Of a stretch of 64,000 nucleotides of DNA, positions 11,701-20,021 are shown one piece after another. Positions within the stretch are counted from its first letter, which is position 1. Each line of letters opens with the position of its first letter. Source of the DNA: Tribonema minus (taxonomy: Eukaryota; Sar; Xanthophyceae; Tribonematales; Tribonemataceae); assembly GCA_017506865.1 (NCBI GenBank), contig JAFCMP010000124.1, positions 496,001 to 560,000 of the forward strand, written 5' to 3'. Below the pieces are notes generated by a model that was given only the letters and a program-made list of their open reading frames with translations, was not told the origin of the DNA and did not search any database. Both the position numbers and the translations under genes were made by a program.

Positions 11701-14700
11701 TCGATTTGGGCGCAGGTTGTAGTCTACGCTATGGAGAAGTACGCAGACTCTATTCGCGCTCCATTTTTCAGCTGCCTGACCTCTGCGCTGTGAGGTGCAA
11801 GTCCATAAAGACAAACCTTTGATAGGTTGGCTGAAGCTAGCTGTTTTGTACTGTTCACATTGTGCTTGCCGCAGAAAGTGAACTCGTGTTCAAGGCGTCA
11901 TTACCCCCACAAGTGATCAGCTTAGACACCAGACAGCTTATCTGTCAAACCTTATTATTGGCGGTTGCCTTGCACTCGAAGGAGCAGGATGCTTCAAGCA
12001 GCGGCATGCACGGCAGTGGTATTTTTTGCGCTTGAAGTGTGCCCTGCGCAGCACTCTGAAAGTGCAACGTGGACTTAAGAATGTCAGGATGTTAGCTCAG
12101 ACGTTTTGCTATGCTTCGAGTTGGCGTATTGTAAACAATGATCTCTAATGGCCAACCATCACAGCTCATGTGCTCGCGTGAAGCGAGCTCAAAGCATGTG
12201 CCCCCATGTGTGTGCTCTCAGTATTGGAACAGCGTTGTTCTCGCGTTAGCGGTACCAGCTATACCTATCTTAAGTATTGCGCCAACATGCAGCTCTCAGC
12301 GGCAGTACAAACGAGTCCTTCAGTGTGCTGTTGATCTGCCTTGCAGCAGAGGGGGAGCGCTCATATCTCGGCTGGCTACTTGCTTCTTGCTTACATGTTT
12401 CCTGCGATGTTTCGCTCATATTTTTTGCTCTTGGTCTGTCGACGGTTTTGATTGGTGTGCTCGCTGCAGCGGCGGCCAATGGGAAGGGCCCGGCAGCTAC
12501 CATGGGCAACCCAGGGCGACCTGCCCACCCGGGGTCCAACCGATCGCTGCCGTGGTTTGGCAGCGCAGCACGCGGCCACGGTGCGTGATTTAGTTATTTA
12601 CGAGTGTGTAGGTATCACTGTGTATTAGTACGTGTATGTTTGTATATTGGCGCACCCGGGGCTGAAGTGATTGCTGCCGTGGCTTTGCAGTGCGTACATG
12701 TGGGCTTCAAGTGCGCTGTTACAAGTGGAGTTCACTTACGCGATGTCATGCCAACTTCAAGTGTCCTGTTGTCAATGTGCGCAGAGCCGGGCCAGCTGCT
12801 GGCGGGCTTCGGCCAGTACACATGGAGTACACTTGCACCTGCACGTGTCACACTAACTTCAAATTTGCGCTTGTTGATGTGCACAGCCGGGCCAGCTGGT
12901 ACACACATACACTAACTGCATCTTTGTGGTTGTTGATGCGTCTCAATCACTCCAACTTCAAGTATGCTGTGCGCTGTTGCTGATGTAGAATCACGTCAGA
13001 CAGTACTTGCATGCGACACATCATTACTGGTTATTTAAAGCATGCAATTGTGCCCCACTTGTTGATGTTGAGTCAGAGATAGCGCGTACACCTGTGGCAA
13101 GCGTACAGGTACGCGTTTTTTTTCTTTATTTAAACAGTTACCTGTGGCCATGGAATAACTCGTATGCGTAACCTGTCGTGTGAGGCAACGAGTACAACCT
13201 GCACTGGTCCACAGCTGATAACGCGCGGTACGAGTGAAAAAAAATTCTTGCGCTACGCGCGACCTGTTCGACAATGGCACTACGCGCCATCTCTGTGTTG
13301 AGTGCAACAACAGGCCAGTACACGTGGAGTACACTTGTCGTGCTAACCTCAAGTGTGCCAATACACGTGAAGTACACACTTTCATGATGTCATGCTAACT
13401 CCAAGAGTATCGTTGTTGGTGAGCGCAGAGCCAGGCCAGCTGCTGGCGGGCCTCGGCCAGTACGTATGGAGTATACTTGCACTTGCACGTGTCACACTAA
13501 CTTCAAATTTGCGGTTGTTGACTGCACAGCCGGGCCAGCTGGTACACACATACACTAACTTCAACTTTGTGGTTGTTGATGCGTCAGAGCCGGGCCAGCT
13601 GCTGGCGGGCCTCGGCCAGTACACGTGGAGTACACTTGAGCACATGCTAACTTCAAGTTAACTTGAAGTGCGCTTTTCACGCTTTTGATGAGTGCAGAGA
13701 CTGGCCAGCTGCTGCATGATACATTGTGTGTGCTAACTTCAAATTTGCTGTTCACACTGGTGATGTGTGCAGAGCCGGGTCAGCTGCTGGCGGGCCTCGG
13801 GCAGTACACGTGGCACGGGCGCCGCTCACAGACGGGCCGCCGCAACAGCGATGGCAGTGACGTGCGCATGGTGGACGCCGTGCGCGCTGCGCTGCAGGAG
13901 CAGGTGACTTGAACTTGACTTGATGACTTGAGGAGTTGGCTCGATGAGTCTCTGCGCGTTGGCGGGAGACGATTATCAGCATGCGGTTATGCAGAATGTT
14001 GATTGTGAGGGTGCCTGCATGCAACAGCGACGGCAGCGATGTGCGCATGGTGGTGACGCTGTGCGCGCCGCGCTGCAGGAGCAGGTGACTGGGAATTTGA
14101 CTTGACTTGATGACTTGAGGAGTTGGCTCGATGAGTCTTTGCTTGTTGGGGGAAGTCGATTCCCAGCATGCGGTTATGTGGATGTTGACGATGAGCGTGC
14201 CTGCATGCAAAAGCGCGGCAGCAACATGCGCGTGGTCGAACATCGCGCGTCTAGCGCTGCAGGAGCAGCTGACGAACATGACTTGACTTGATGACTCGGT
14301 GACGAGTCTGTGCTCTGCTCGCTGAGGGACGTCGATTTGCTGCGTTTGATTTGTGCTAGTCAACGTTGAGCGCTCGTGCATGCGAGAGCGACGGCAGCGA
14401 CGTGCGCATGGTGGATGTCGTGCGTGCTGCTGCAGGGGCATGTGACTTGGAACCTATCTCGACTCGAACACTTGACTTGGTGACTTGAGCTAGCGTAGTG
14501 AGTGTTGGATGAGAGTCGTTGTGGACATTGTGCAGGTGACTTGAGCCTGACTTGATTTGGTGACTTCGCTCGACTTGATTTGGGCTTGATGAGTCTCGAG
14601 TGAGAGTCATCGTGCCTGCACAAACAGGTGACTTGACTTAACTCGGTTATCTTGATGAGTCCTGTCAGTGAGTCACCTGGGCAGCGCGTTCTCCCTGTGT

Positions 14701-16988
14701 GAATGGACTTGATCTGAGTTCAATGAGTCGTGGTATAGAGTCATTGACAGTGCTGGAGGCTAAATGCGCCCAAACTTTGCAGCATGGCTCACCAGCGCAC
14801 TGGCGTTCGCCGCTTCAGAAGGTTGTTGCAGCATGCACGCACAAGATTCCTGTGCTTTGTTTCCATGCTTTACGGAGCAGTAGAAGCTGCCAAACGCGCG
14901 TGCTGCTGTCGGAGCCGCGTATTTGCAAGCATACATGGAAACAATTCAAAAGATTGTAGTCGCTCTAGGTGACACGGTGTGGTTAGCCGCCAGTGACCTC
15001 CACCAATAACCATGGTCTGCACAAGCGCCTTGCAAACCATAGGAGTACCCAGGGGACTGACTCGTGCTGGTGCTAACAAACAATTTCTGGAATGCACAGT
15101 CGCATGTCGCGCGGCGCGCATACCTGACCAATTCACCGACATATTATTTCTGTTTTGATGTGATACAGGAGGAGCGTCAGCATCAGGAGGCGGGACGAGC
15201 GCTGCTGGACCACGCCGTCACACTGGGCGTGGAGGTCATACAGGTATGTATGTATGTATGCATGATCACACACCCCCTTGCTATACTTCAAGTGGAAGTA
15301 TCCTACTGCGTTTTTTTCTTCAACAGCTTGCCCGCAGACAGACTCTGCAGTGCCTCGTCATGGACATTCTGTCAGAGAAGTCATCAAAAGAGCTACGATT
15401 GGTAAGCCACATGTTCTTACAAGACTGCGCGCTACCCTTACTCAGGCTAGTCAGCGCGCTTTGGTGAGTAAGCTCCTACTTGACGTCCACTTACCATGTC
15501 TCTTGTGCGCGCCTGTGCCATCTGCAGCGTCTGGTTACGAAAACTTCCGCAGGACGTTACAACTGTGTTCTGTGAGCGCGTTCCTTGCAGGGCATTTCGT
15601 TGTTTCATGTGGCCCACGTACTCTACCCCAGAATCGTTTATCTTGTGTGCATGAACAGGGGGGCCAGATGGACGTCCTCCTCGACCAGATGCGCCCCCCC
15701 CTTGAAGCACGAAAACCTTCGATCATGTGTACTCCGAAGTACGTCTTCAAGAATCGCAGGACTGACCCCCCCCCCCCCCCCCCCCCCAACCCCCCCTATA
15801 GGTCAAGTCGGAGGCCTCCTCTGGGGCCCAAATGGACGCCCTCCTAGACCAGATGCGCCCCCCCCGCAGCCGCTCCCCCATCCGCGGCGGCGGCAGCTTC
15901 CAGGCCGCCGCCGCAACGCGCTATCCCCTCGTCGTGTGCGGCCGCCGCATGTCGGTGGGCGTGGGGAGCGATCCCGGATCGATCCTGGGAAGGTTCGGCA
16001 CCGGCATCGCGGAGGCGTTCCCGGGAACGTCGCTCGTGGTGGTGCAGTCAGGGGCCGCGGCGGGCACAGGTGAACCTTGTAACTGTTGAAGTTGCAATTG
16101 TTGAAGTTGGGGGTGGAGGTGTGTGTTGGTGTGTGCAGCAAACGTCGCTGGTGGTGGTGCAGTCCGGCGCCGCGGCAGGCACAGGTGAACTTGTAACTGT
16201 TGAACTTGTGGCACTTGAAGTTGAGGGTGGAGGTGTGTATTTGGTGTGCAGCGCACGTCGCTGGTGGTGGTGCAGTCCGGCGCTGCGACGGGCACACACG
16301 TGAACTTGTATTGTTGAAGTTGTAAATGTCGGAGCTTGTGCGCGGTCCCGTGCACGCGCGTACATTCAGCAAATGGTCCGTGACCATCGTATGCCTGTCT
16401 GCCTACTTGCCGGTGAGCACCGCTTTTTTTTTTTGCGCAATGCGTTCTCTGCAATTATTCATCTTAAAAGCAAATGTTTGCTAGTAGAACATTCGAATGC
16501 ATGACAGCGGCGGCATGCAGCCTCATAATATGCCTGCCTCCCGACACCTGTGATGGCCATTGCCTGTTGTACTAAGATGCGTCTTCGCATTCTGAACCTG
16601 CACTCGCATTGCTAGGTCGCGCTCGCCCGTCGCAGGCCTGAGCAAGGTGCCTGACAAGAGCACCGCCAACACGGCGCCGGCGGTCCTGTGCATGTGCGTA
16701 CATTTTCACAACAGTCCGTGTCCATCATATGCCCACCTACCAACTTACTAATAAGCACCGCACTTTTTTTCTTTCTGCGCGCTCATGTCAGGCCTCAGCA
16801 AGGTCCCCGACAAGAGCACCGCCAACACGGCGCTGGCGGCGACGCCCACGTCCAACGGCAACGGGCCCGCAACCGCGCCCGCCGCCGTCGCAGCGGCAAC
16901 GGCGACGCCACCCAATGGACGCATGGCGGACCTGCGTGAGGCGCTCAACTCGCCCGTCCCCCCTCTGTCCCCCTCCCGCATCGTCTGA
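1..16988 (+). CDS. CPA2/CHX-type cation:H+ antiporter, C-terminal part (17 exons; 5' end outside window)
   Basis: Membrane antiporter expected to exchange K+ or Na+ for H+, probably on an endomembrane. Exons: 1-56, 738-898, 1892-1970, 3006-3140, 3711-3836, 5026-5199, 6475-6599, 7556-7624, 8993-9095, 9674-9739, 10357-10424, 11535-11602, 13773-13903, 15169-15243, 15327-15401, 15802-16069, 16792-16988. All 16 introns are GT-AG and all phases agree, giving about 657 residues ending at TGA 16986-16988. Exons 1-4 encode the last membrane helices, with the CPA2 motifs PIFFAKSGLKTDFGAL, MNTRGLVELIILNAGL and INDKGFAIMVLMAVVTT. Exons 6-16 encode the two cytosolic nucleotide-binding-like domains of CHX proteins (VRLLVCLPGRDV; FSVSVAVVVDRG; ILVPIGSFSACENEALLL; YPLVVCGRRM). 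The tail is Ala/Pro rich. Plant CHX proteins are about 800 residues, so the first membrane helices lie upstream of base 1. Almost every exon is flanked by partial copies of its own end. The family is certain; the transported ion is not. Confidence 0.93.
535..820 (+). repeat. Duplicated 3' splice site and start of CHX exon 2
   Basis: About 85 bp of exon 2 together with some 55 bp of the preceding intron and its CAG acceptor occur twice, at 535-672 and 685-820. The second copy is the one that joins in frame to exon 3. The first copy has drifted at a few positions but keeps the acceptor. Confidence 0.8.
838..1395 (+). repeat. Array of copies of CHX exon 2 end and its 5' splice site
   Basis: The exon end encoding KIVGCGTAAKLSGLG and its donor recur about every 115-130 bp: the true end at 898, then copies ending near 1030, 1138, 1257 and 1387. 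The first bases after the exon (GTGAGT, GCGAGT, GTAAGT, GTGAGT and GTGAGT types) and the following GACTCAG/GAGACTC-rich intron sequence are part of the unit. Confidence 0.85.
2093..2290 (+). repeat. Two downstream copies of CHX exon 3 end and donor
   Basis: Copies of the exon part encoding NTRGLVELIILNAGL, each followed by GTGAGC, end at 2140 and 2277. The first is nearly identical to the exon and the second more diverged, so divergence grows with distance from the exon. Confidence 0.8.
3200..3330 (+). repeat. Copy of CHX exon 4 end with donor, plus a copy of exon 5 start
   Basis: 3202-3254 repeats the last 53 bp of exon 4 followed by the same GTGCGTGCGCTGGGTAGGTA donor context. 3300-3330 is a degraded copy of the start of exon 5 (LPEDE), and 3543-3580 is another. 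Confidence 0.7.
3956..4050 (+). repeat. Downstream copy of CHX exon 5 end and donor
   Basis: About 80 bp encoding ALACASEDDFAQQILKE followed by GTGAGC, a copy of the end of exon 5 (3711-3836). The two are separated by a short stretch that is itself duplicated at 3898-3960. Confidence 0.8.
4126..4152. repeat. Pure poly(C) tract, 27 bp
   Basis: Uninterrupted run of C in the intron after CHX exon 5. Similar C or G runs of 18-25 bp occur at 15766-15787, 17110-17131, 38182-38206 and 63288-63305. Confidence 0.95.
4490..5775 (+). repeat. Copies of both ends of CHX exon 6
   Basis: Upstream, the acceptor CTGCAG plus the exon start encoding VRLLVCLPGRDVRALAS recurs near 4503, 4648 and 4809 before the true exon at 5026. 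Downstream, the exon end encoding ETFSADMAAVNAHRMLE plus its donor recurs near 5308-5361, 5537-5586 and 5698-5775. Intervening intron DNA is rich in the motif GTTGAAGTT. Confidence 0.85.
6611..6766 (+). mobile_element. SINE, longest copy (156 bp), with target-site duplication
   Basis: Flanked by a perfect 11-bp duplication GTACTTACTCG (6600-6610 and 6767-6777) and ending in an A-rich tail (AATAAATAAAAA). The interior has a possible tRNA-type A box, TTTGAGTGGTTG (6654-6665), a possible B box, TGTAGATTCC (6699-6708), and a short 3' stem-loop (TTCGC...GCGAG). These are consistent with derivation from a Ser/Leu-class tRNA, which is an inference. The duplicated target starts at the first base of CHX intron 7, so the 5' splice site itself was duplicated. 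Confidence 0.8.
6789..6923 (-). mobile_element. SINE, second copy, inverted next to the first
   Basis: Same family in opposite orientation. It is flanked by a 13-bp duplication CGTAATRTTGTAC (6776-6788 and 6924-6936, one mismatch). It is 5'-truncated relative to the copy at 6611 and differs by an extra CAAGCTTCAAGTTG-type segment, so it belongs to a second subfamily. With its neighbour it forms an inverted repeat of more than 100 bp in the intron. Confidence 0.8.
7075..7335 (+). repeat. Two copies of CHX exon 7 end
   Basis: 7077-7127 repeats the exon end encoding GQPHDLHTDTLSLAQ, followed by GTACCC. 7277-7330 is a further copy whose donor is lost. Confidence 0.8.
7718..8155 (+). repeat. Four copies of CHX exon 8 end and donor
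   Basis: The exon end (ALHMTWPRTDE) plus GTGAGTAG recurs with a spacing of about 130 bp, ending near 7757, 7882, 8013 and 8151. The intron part of the unit contains GCATGTTGAAGTTT each time. Confidence 0.8.
8749..8782. repeat. (CA)n microsatellite
   Basis: About 16 CA dinucleotides in the pyrimidine-rich intron before CHX exon 9. C-runs of 10 or more follow. Confidence 0.95.
9466..9546. repeat. Unclassified dispersed repeat, copy 1
   Basis: Stretch beginning GGAAACTATCCAAAAGATGG and ending in CCTTCCACCAGTATCCG. It is similar to 14936-15012 and, inverted, to 40966-41043. No coding capacity is recognised, and no terminal repeats or target duplications were found. Confidence 0.55.
12780..13715 (+). 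repeat. Upstream copies of CHX exon 13 start with acceptor
   Basis: The acceptor GTGCAG plus the exon start encoding EPGQLLAGLGQYTW recurs near 12782, 12885 (short), 13423, 13585 and 13696 (short) before the true exon at 13773. The intron part carries CACTAACTTCAA-type sequence. Confidence 0.85.
14015..14445 (+). repeat. Downstream copies of CHX exon 13 end with donor
   Basis: Three copies of the exon end (NSDGSDVRMVDAVRAALQEQ) near 14020-14087, 14210-14270 and 14388-14435. The first keeps the GTGACT donor and the others are progressively degraded. GACTTGA repeats lie between them. Confidence 0.8.
14936..15012. repeat. Unclassified dispersed repeat, copy 2
   Basis: Copy of the element at 9466-9546, same orientation. 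Core GGTGACA...GGTTAGCCGCCAGTGAC...CCACCAATAACC. Confidence 0.55.
16135..16690 (+). repeat. Copies of CHX exon 16 end and exon 17 start
   Basis: 16137-16186 and 16249-16302 repeat the end of exon 16 (TSLVVVQSGAAAGT). The first is followed by a GTGAAC donor. 16628-16680 repeats the start of exon 17 (GLSKVPDKSTANTA) with its CAG acceptor. Confidence 0.85.
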
Positions 16989-17861
16989 GTCATGAGTCAC
17001 AAGTCATGGCCTACGTGAGGGGTGCTCAGCCGCATCATCAGAGTTGCGAGTCGTGGGTCACGAGTCATGAGTCATGGCGGACCCGAGGGAGGGGTGTGCT
17101 CCTCATCCGCCCCCCCCCCCCCCCCCCCCCCGCCCCCCCCTTCGTTCCTCTCCCGCATCGTCTGAGCCATGAATACTGAGTCATGAGTCACGCGCACCCC
17201 GTCTCGGGGGGTGCACGTGTTTCGGGCCTGTTGCTAGGGGACGTTCGGTACAAGCGTGGGAGAGAGAAGTTCAACAAGTTGCCTGGGCCGCAGCGTGCGC
17301 GTCTCGGATTTGCTGAGCACTGACTACTCGTGGGTTTTGCGCTGAGAGAAGGGCGCAGCGCGACATTGATTTGTGCGCCGTGCGTCCCGTCGTAGCAGCG
17401 GGGGCCAGTGCCTGGGGTATCGCGTAGTGCAAGCTATGCAACTGCAAGTTGAACTTGACAGCCAATCCTGCAGCGCTCGCTGCAAACAACCACTCAACCC
17501 TTGTGTGTGTTCCCCGGGGGAACCATTCCTCTTCTTACACTGTGATGTTCGTAGCACGTGCATGGGCAAAGCAGATGGGGGGCTCGATGTTTCGGGGCAG
17601 AAAACAAATGCTGCAATGCGGCCGCGGGTTTGGGGCACGGGGGCGGGGGGTGGGAACGGGGGTCTGCAACGGCGCAGGCATTCATGCACGCGCGAACCAA
17701 GTACGATAGAGCGATTGAGCTATTTTTACAGCCGTGCATGCAGAGATGGGTTAGCTGACGCTGTCCCTGCCTCATGCGCGGTGCCCCCTGTGAGCGCTGT
17801 CACGACCCCCTTTTTCTGGCGGGACATGCTGCCCGCTGGGGAGAGTCGCGGCGGCACGGAA

Positions 17862-18110
17862 GACGCGTGCGCGCGTTCGCTGCGCCAATGCATGTTTGAT
17901 GCCGCACTCGAAGGTGGCTGGCTGTGCGTTCAAAAGGGTGTCAAGCGTGCGCGTGTGCTTGCTTGCGCTGAGTCACTGCTGACGTTGCGGCGTACGGAAG
18001 GCCGTGCGCGTCTGCTGCGCCAATGCATGTTTGATGTCGCACTCGGAGGTGTGCTCTGGCTGCCCATTCAACAGTGTCGCGTGTGCTTGCCTTGAGCACT
18101 GCTGATGTGT
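17862..18110. repeat. Tandem duplication, two units of about 135 bp
   Basis: CTGCGCCAATGCATGTTTGATG followed by a CGCACTCG stretch occurs at 17880 and again at 18018, with flanking similarity on both sides. No function is apparent. Confidence 0.65.
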
Positions 18111-18170
18111 CAGCGCATCGCGCCTGCCTGATCATGAAGGTAAGGCAACTGGAATCTTGCCATGATCAGC

Positions 18171-18262
18171 GTGCTTGAGCACGGCGTCGGGTTGCGACAA
18201 AGCCTGGACAACCATGTTTCAAGAGTAATGTCTATCATTTGGGCTTTTTCCAGCCTGTTTTT
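18171..18262 (+). mobile_element. Old diverged SINE copy (plus orientation)
   Basis: Scattered matches to the SINE at 6611 in the right order: GTTGCGACA, then ATGTCTATCATTTGGGCTTTTTC. No target duplication is recognisable. Confidence 0.4.
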
Positions 18263-18663
18263 ACGGCTTCAAGAATCAATGAGAATTTCACATGAATGTA
18301 TATGAGGGGAGGAGGCATATTCTGTTGTGATGAATGCAAACATGCGTCCCTTAAAAAGGAAACAAGGTGCAACGGCAGTGCCGATGGTGCCTGAACAGGG
18401 AGTTCCACAGCAGCCCTTCAACCCTCTCTGCCTATCAGGCTGTTTCTGTGTCAGCATGCCCTGTTGTGCATGCAGCAGCCATTCAGACACCAGCATTTGC
18501 TTGGGGATTTGTTCCACGACATAATTGCAATGTCACTTCAGGGTATACATGTCTGTAAAAGGCATACTTTAAGATATACCCAAAAGGCGCGAAAAAAAGT
18601 AAGTGGATGTTCGTGTGCCTGCCGTGCGCAGTAACGTCAAGTTGGAGAGCGTGGCGCTGGTAC

Positions 18664-18775
18664 TTTTTATTCTCGCCTAGGGCGCAAAAAGGCCTGCATT
18701 GACGCACACGTCAGGCTTGTTGCCACGGTCTACATTTACCTCACGTGTTGACAGATGTCTCAAAGCTCAATGAAG
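18664..18775 (-). mobile_element. Old diverged SINE copy (minus orientation)
   Basis: Begins, in reverse, with the A-rich tail TTTTTATTCTCGCC directly after GTAC (18660-18663). It continues with GGGCGCAAAAAGGCC and then TCTACAT...GACAGATGTCTCAA, which match the SINE interior. The target duplication is no longer visible. Confidence 0.55.
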
Positions 18776-19899
18776 ATCAATCAAACAGGTGTTGAAGGGC
18801 TCAGAGGCAGTGGCGACAGACTCAAGCACACACACGAACACGGGTAACGCGATCGAGAAATGCAAGAAATTTGTTGATTGCGAAAGGGTAAGTGGGCGCA
18901 AGTGACAAACATAGTGCTCTGCTGGGCAATTTATGAATGAAAAGAGCACTCGGGTTTGCCCAAAGCAATGCAGTGCGTCCCGTGAGCTGACACTTGGGGG
19001 GGGGGGGGCAGGGGGGACACGCTCTCCAAGTCCTCACCAATTCTCAGCAGAGCCGTGCCCCCCCCCCCCCCCCCCGACCCACCCAACCTGCCCACCTGCG
19101 CTATGTGGCCATTGTCTTGCGCTAGCACGGTACCTGTACAGAGCGCCTAGCTCAATGCAGGATCAGAACAGAGCCGAATTGCATGACGTAACATGCTGCC
19201 GCGCAAAGTGTGCTGCAGATGCGGCGCAGTTGAGCACTGCCCCCCCTCCCCCTCCCCCAACCCCTTACCCCCCATAAATGCTATTTGCCCAGTCAGTACT
19301 GCAAAAATTTCAAGTTGAAGTTGTATGCGCCTCCAATCACACCTTTGAGAGCCAGGAAACTAGCGGTGTCGGTGGTGGTCACAGTCGGGCTGCATCCCAG
19401 AAGCATATGCAGGCAGATGCACGGTTTGCAGCAGCGCTCGGCTATGGGCACCGCTTGAAGTTGCTGCACCGCTGCGCTGACAGCGCTGCGCACGGCGCAC
19501 ACCTCCCAAAGGCTGCAGCGGCACAGAACCGCTGCTGCCGCATACACCCGTCTCCCCTCCCCCAACACCCAGTGCCTTCTCTGAGACGTAGCAGCGCGTT
19601 GAGTTGAGCGCTGCTGCTTTCCCCTCGGAGCAAAAACAGTCAGGGCAGCAGCAGTCGTTACACCACCTCATTACGGTGGTGCTGCAGAGGCCGGCGCAGA
19701 CTGCAATGCCGCAAGCGCCGCCGCCGCGGCAGCAGCGGTGCACGGCAGCAGCGCTGCCAGCACCGCACTGCGCTGCCGCCGCCGCCGCTCACCGCCCGCC
19801 GCCATTGCCCATCCGACGCGCGCTTTAGCTGCCGTGCGTGCTGCCGCCGCCGCCGCCGCCGCTGCCGCCGGTGCCACAGCCGGTGCCGCCGCCGCCGCC

Positions 19900-19970
19900 G
19901 CCGCGCGCCTCCTGCAGCAGCACGACACCTCGGAGCCGGTGGGCGCGCGGACGCAGCGCATGCCGCCGCC
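19900..19970 (-). repeat. Copy of the ankyrin last exon beyond its stop codon
   Basis: Downstream of the TAG at 20022, the stretch encoding MRCVRAPTGSEV plus CTGCTGCAGGAGGCGCGCGGCG repeats the end of the last exon. This shows the duplication process also acts past the coding end. Confidence 0.7.
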
Positions 19971-20021
19971 GCCGCTGCCGCCGCCGCTGCCGCCGCTGCT
20001 GCATTCGTGCCCCACTACGCT

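Larger units (their letters stand above)
16989..20021. other. Convergent intergenic region between CHX and ankyrin genes
   Basis: No gene is supported here. It holds repeats of GAGTCATGAGTCA just after the CHX stop, long C tracts (17110-17131, 19060-19076), a two-copy tandem repeat, two diverged SINE copies, and a (GCC)n-rich stretch at 19680-20020. The open frames over the last part are compositional. Confidence 0.6.

Noticed and set aside
16989-17160. Regulatory repeat of GAGTCATGAGTCA
   Set aside because: It looks like a degraded duplication of the sequence after the CHX stop. Nothing else supports a regulatory role.
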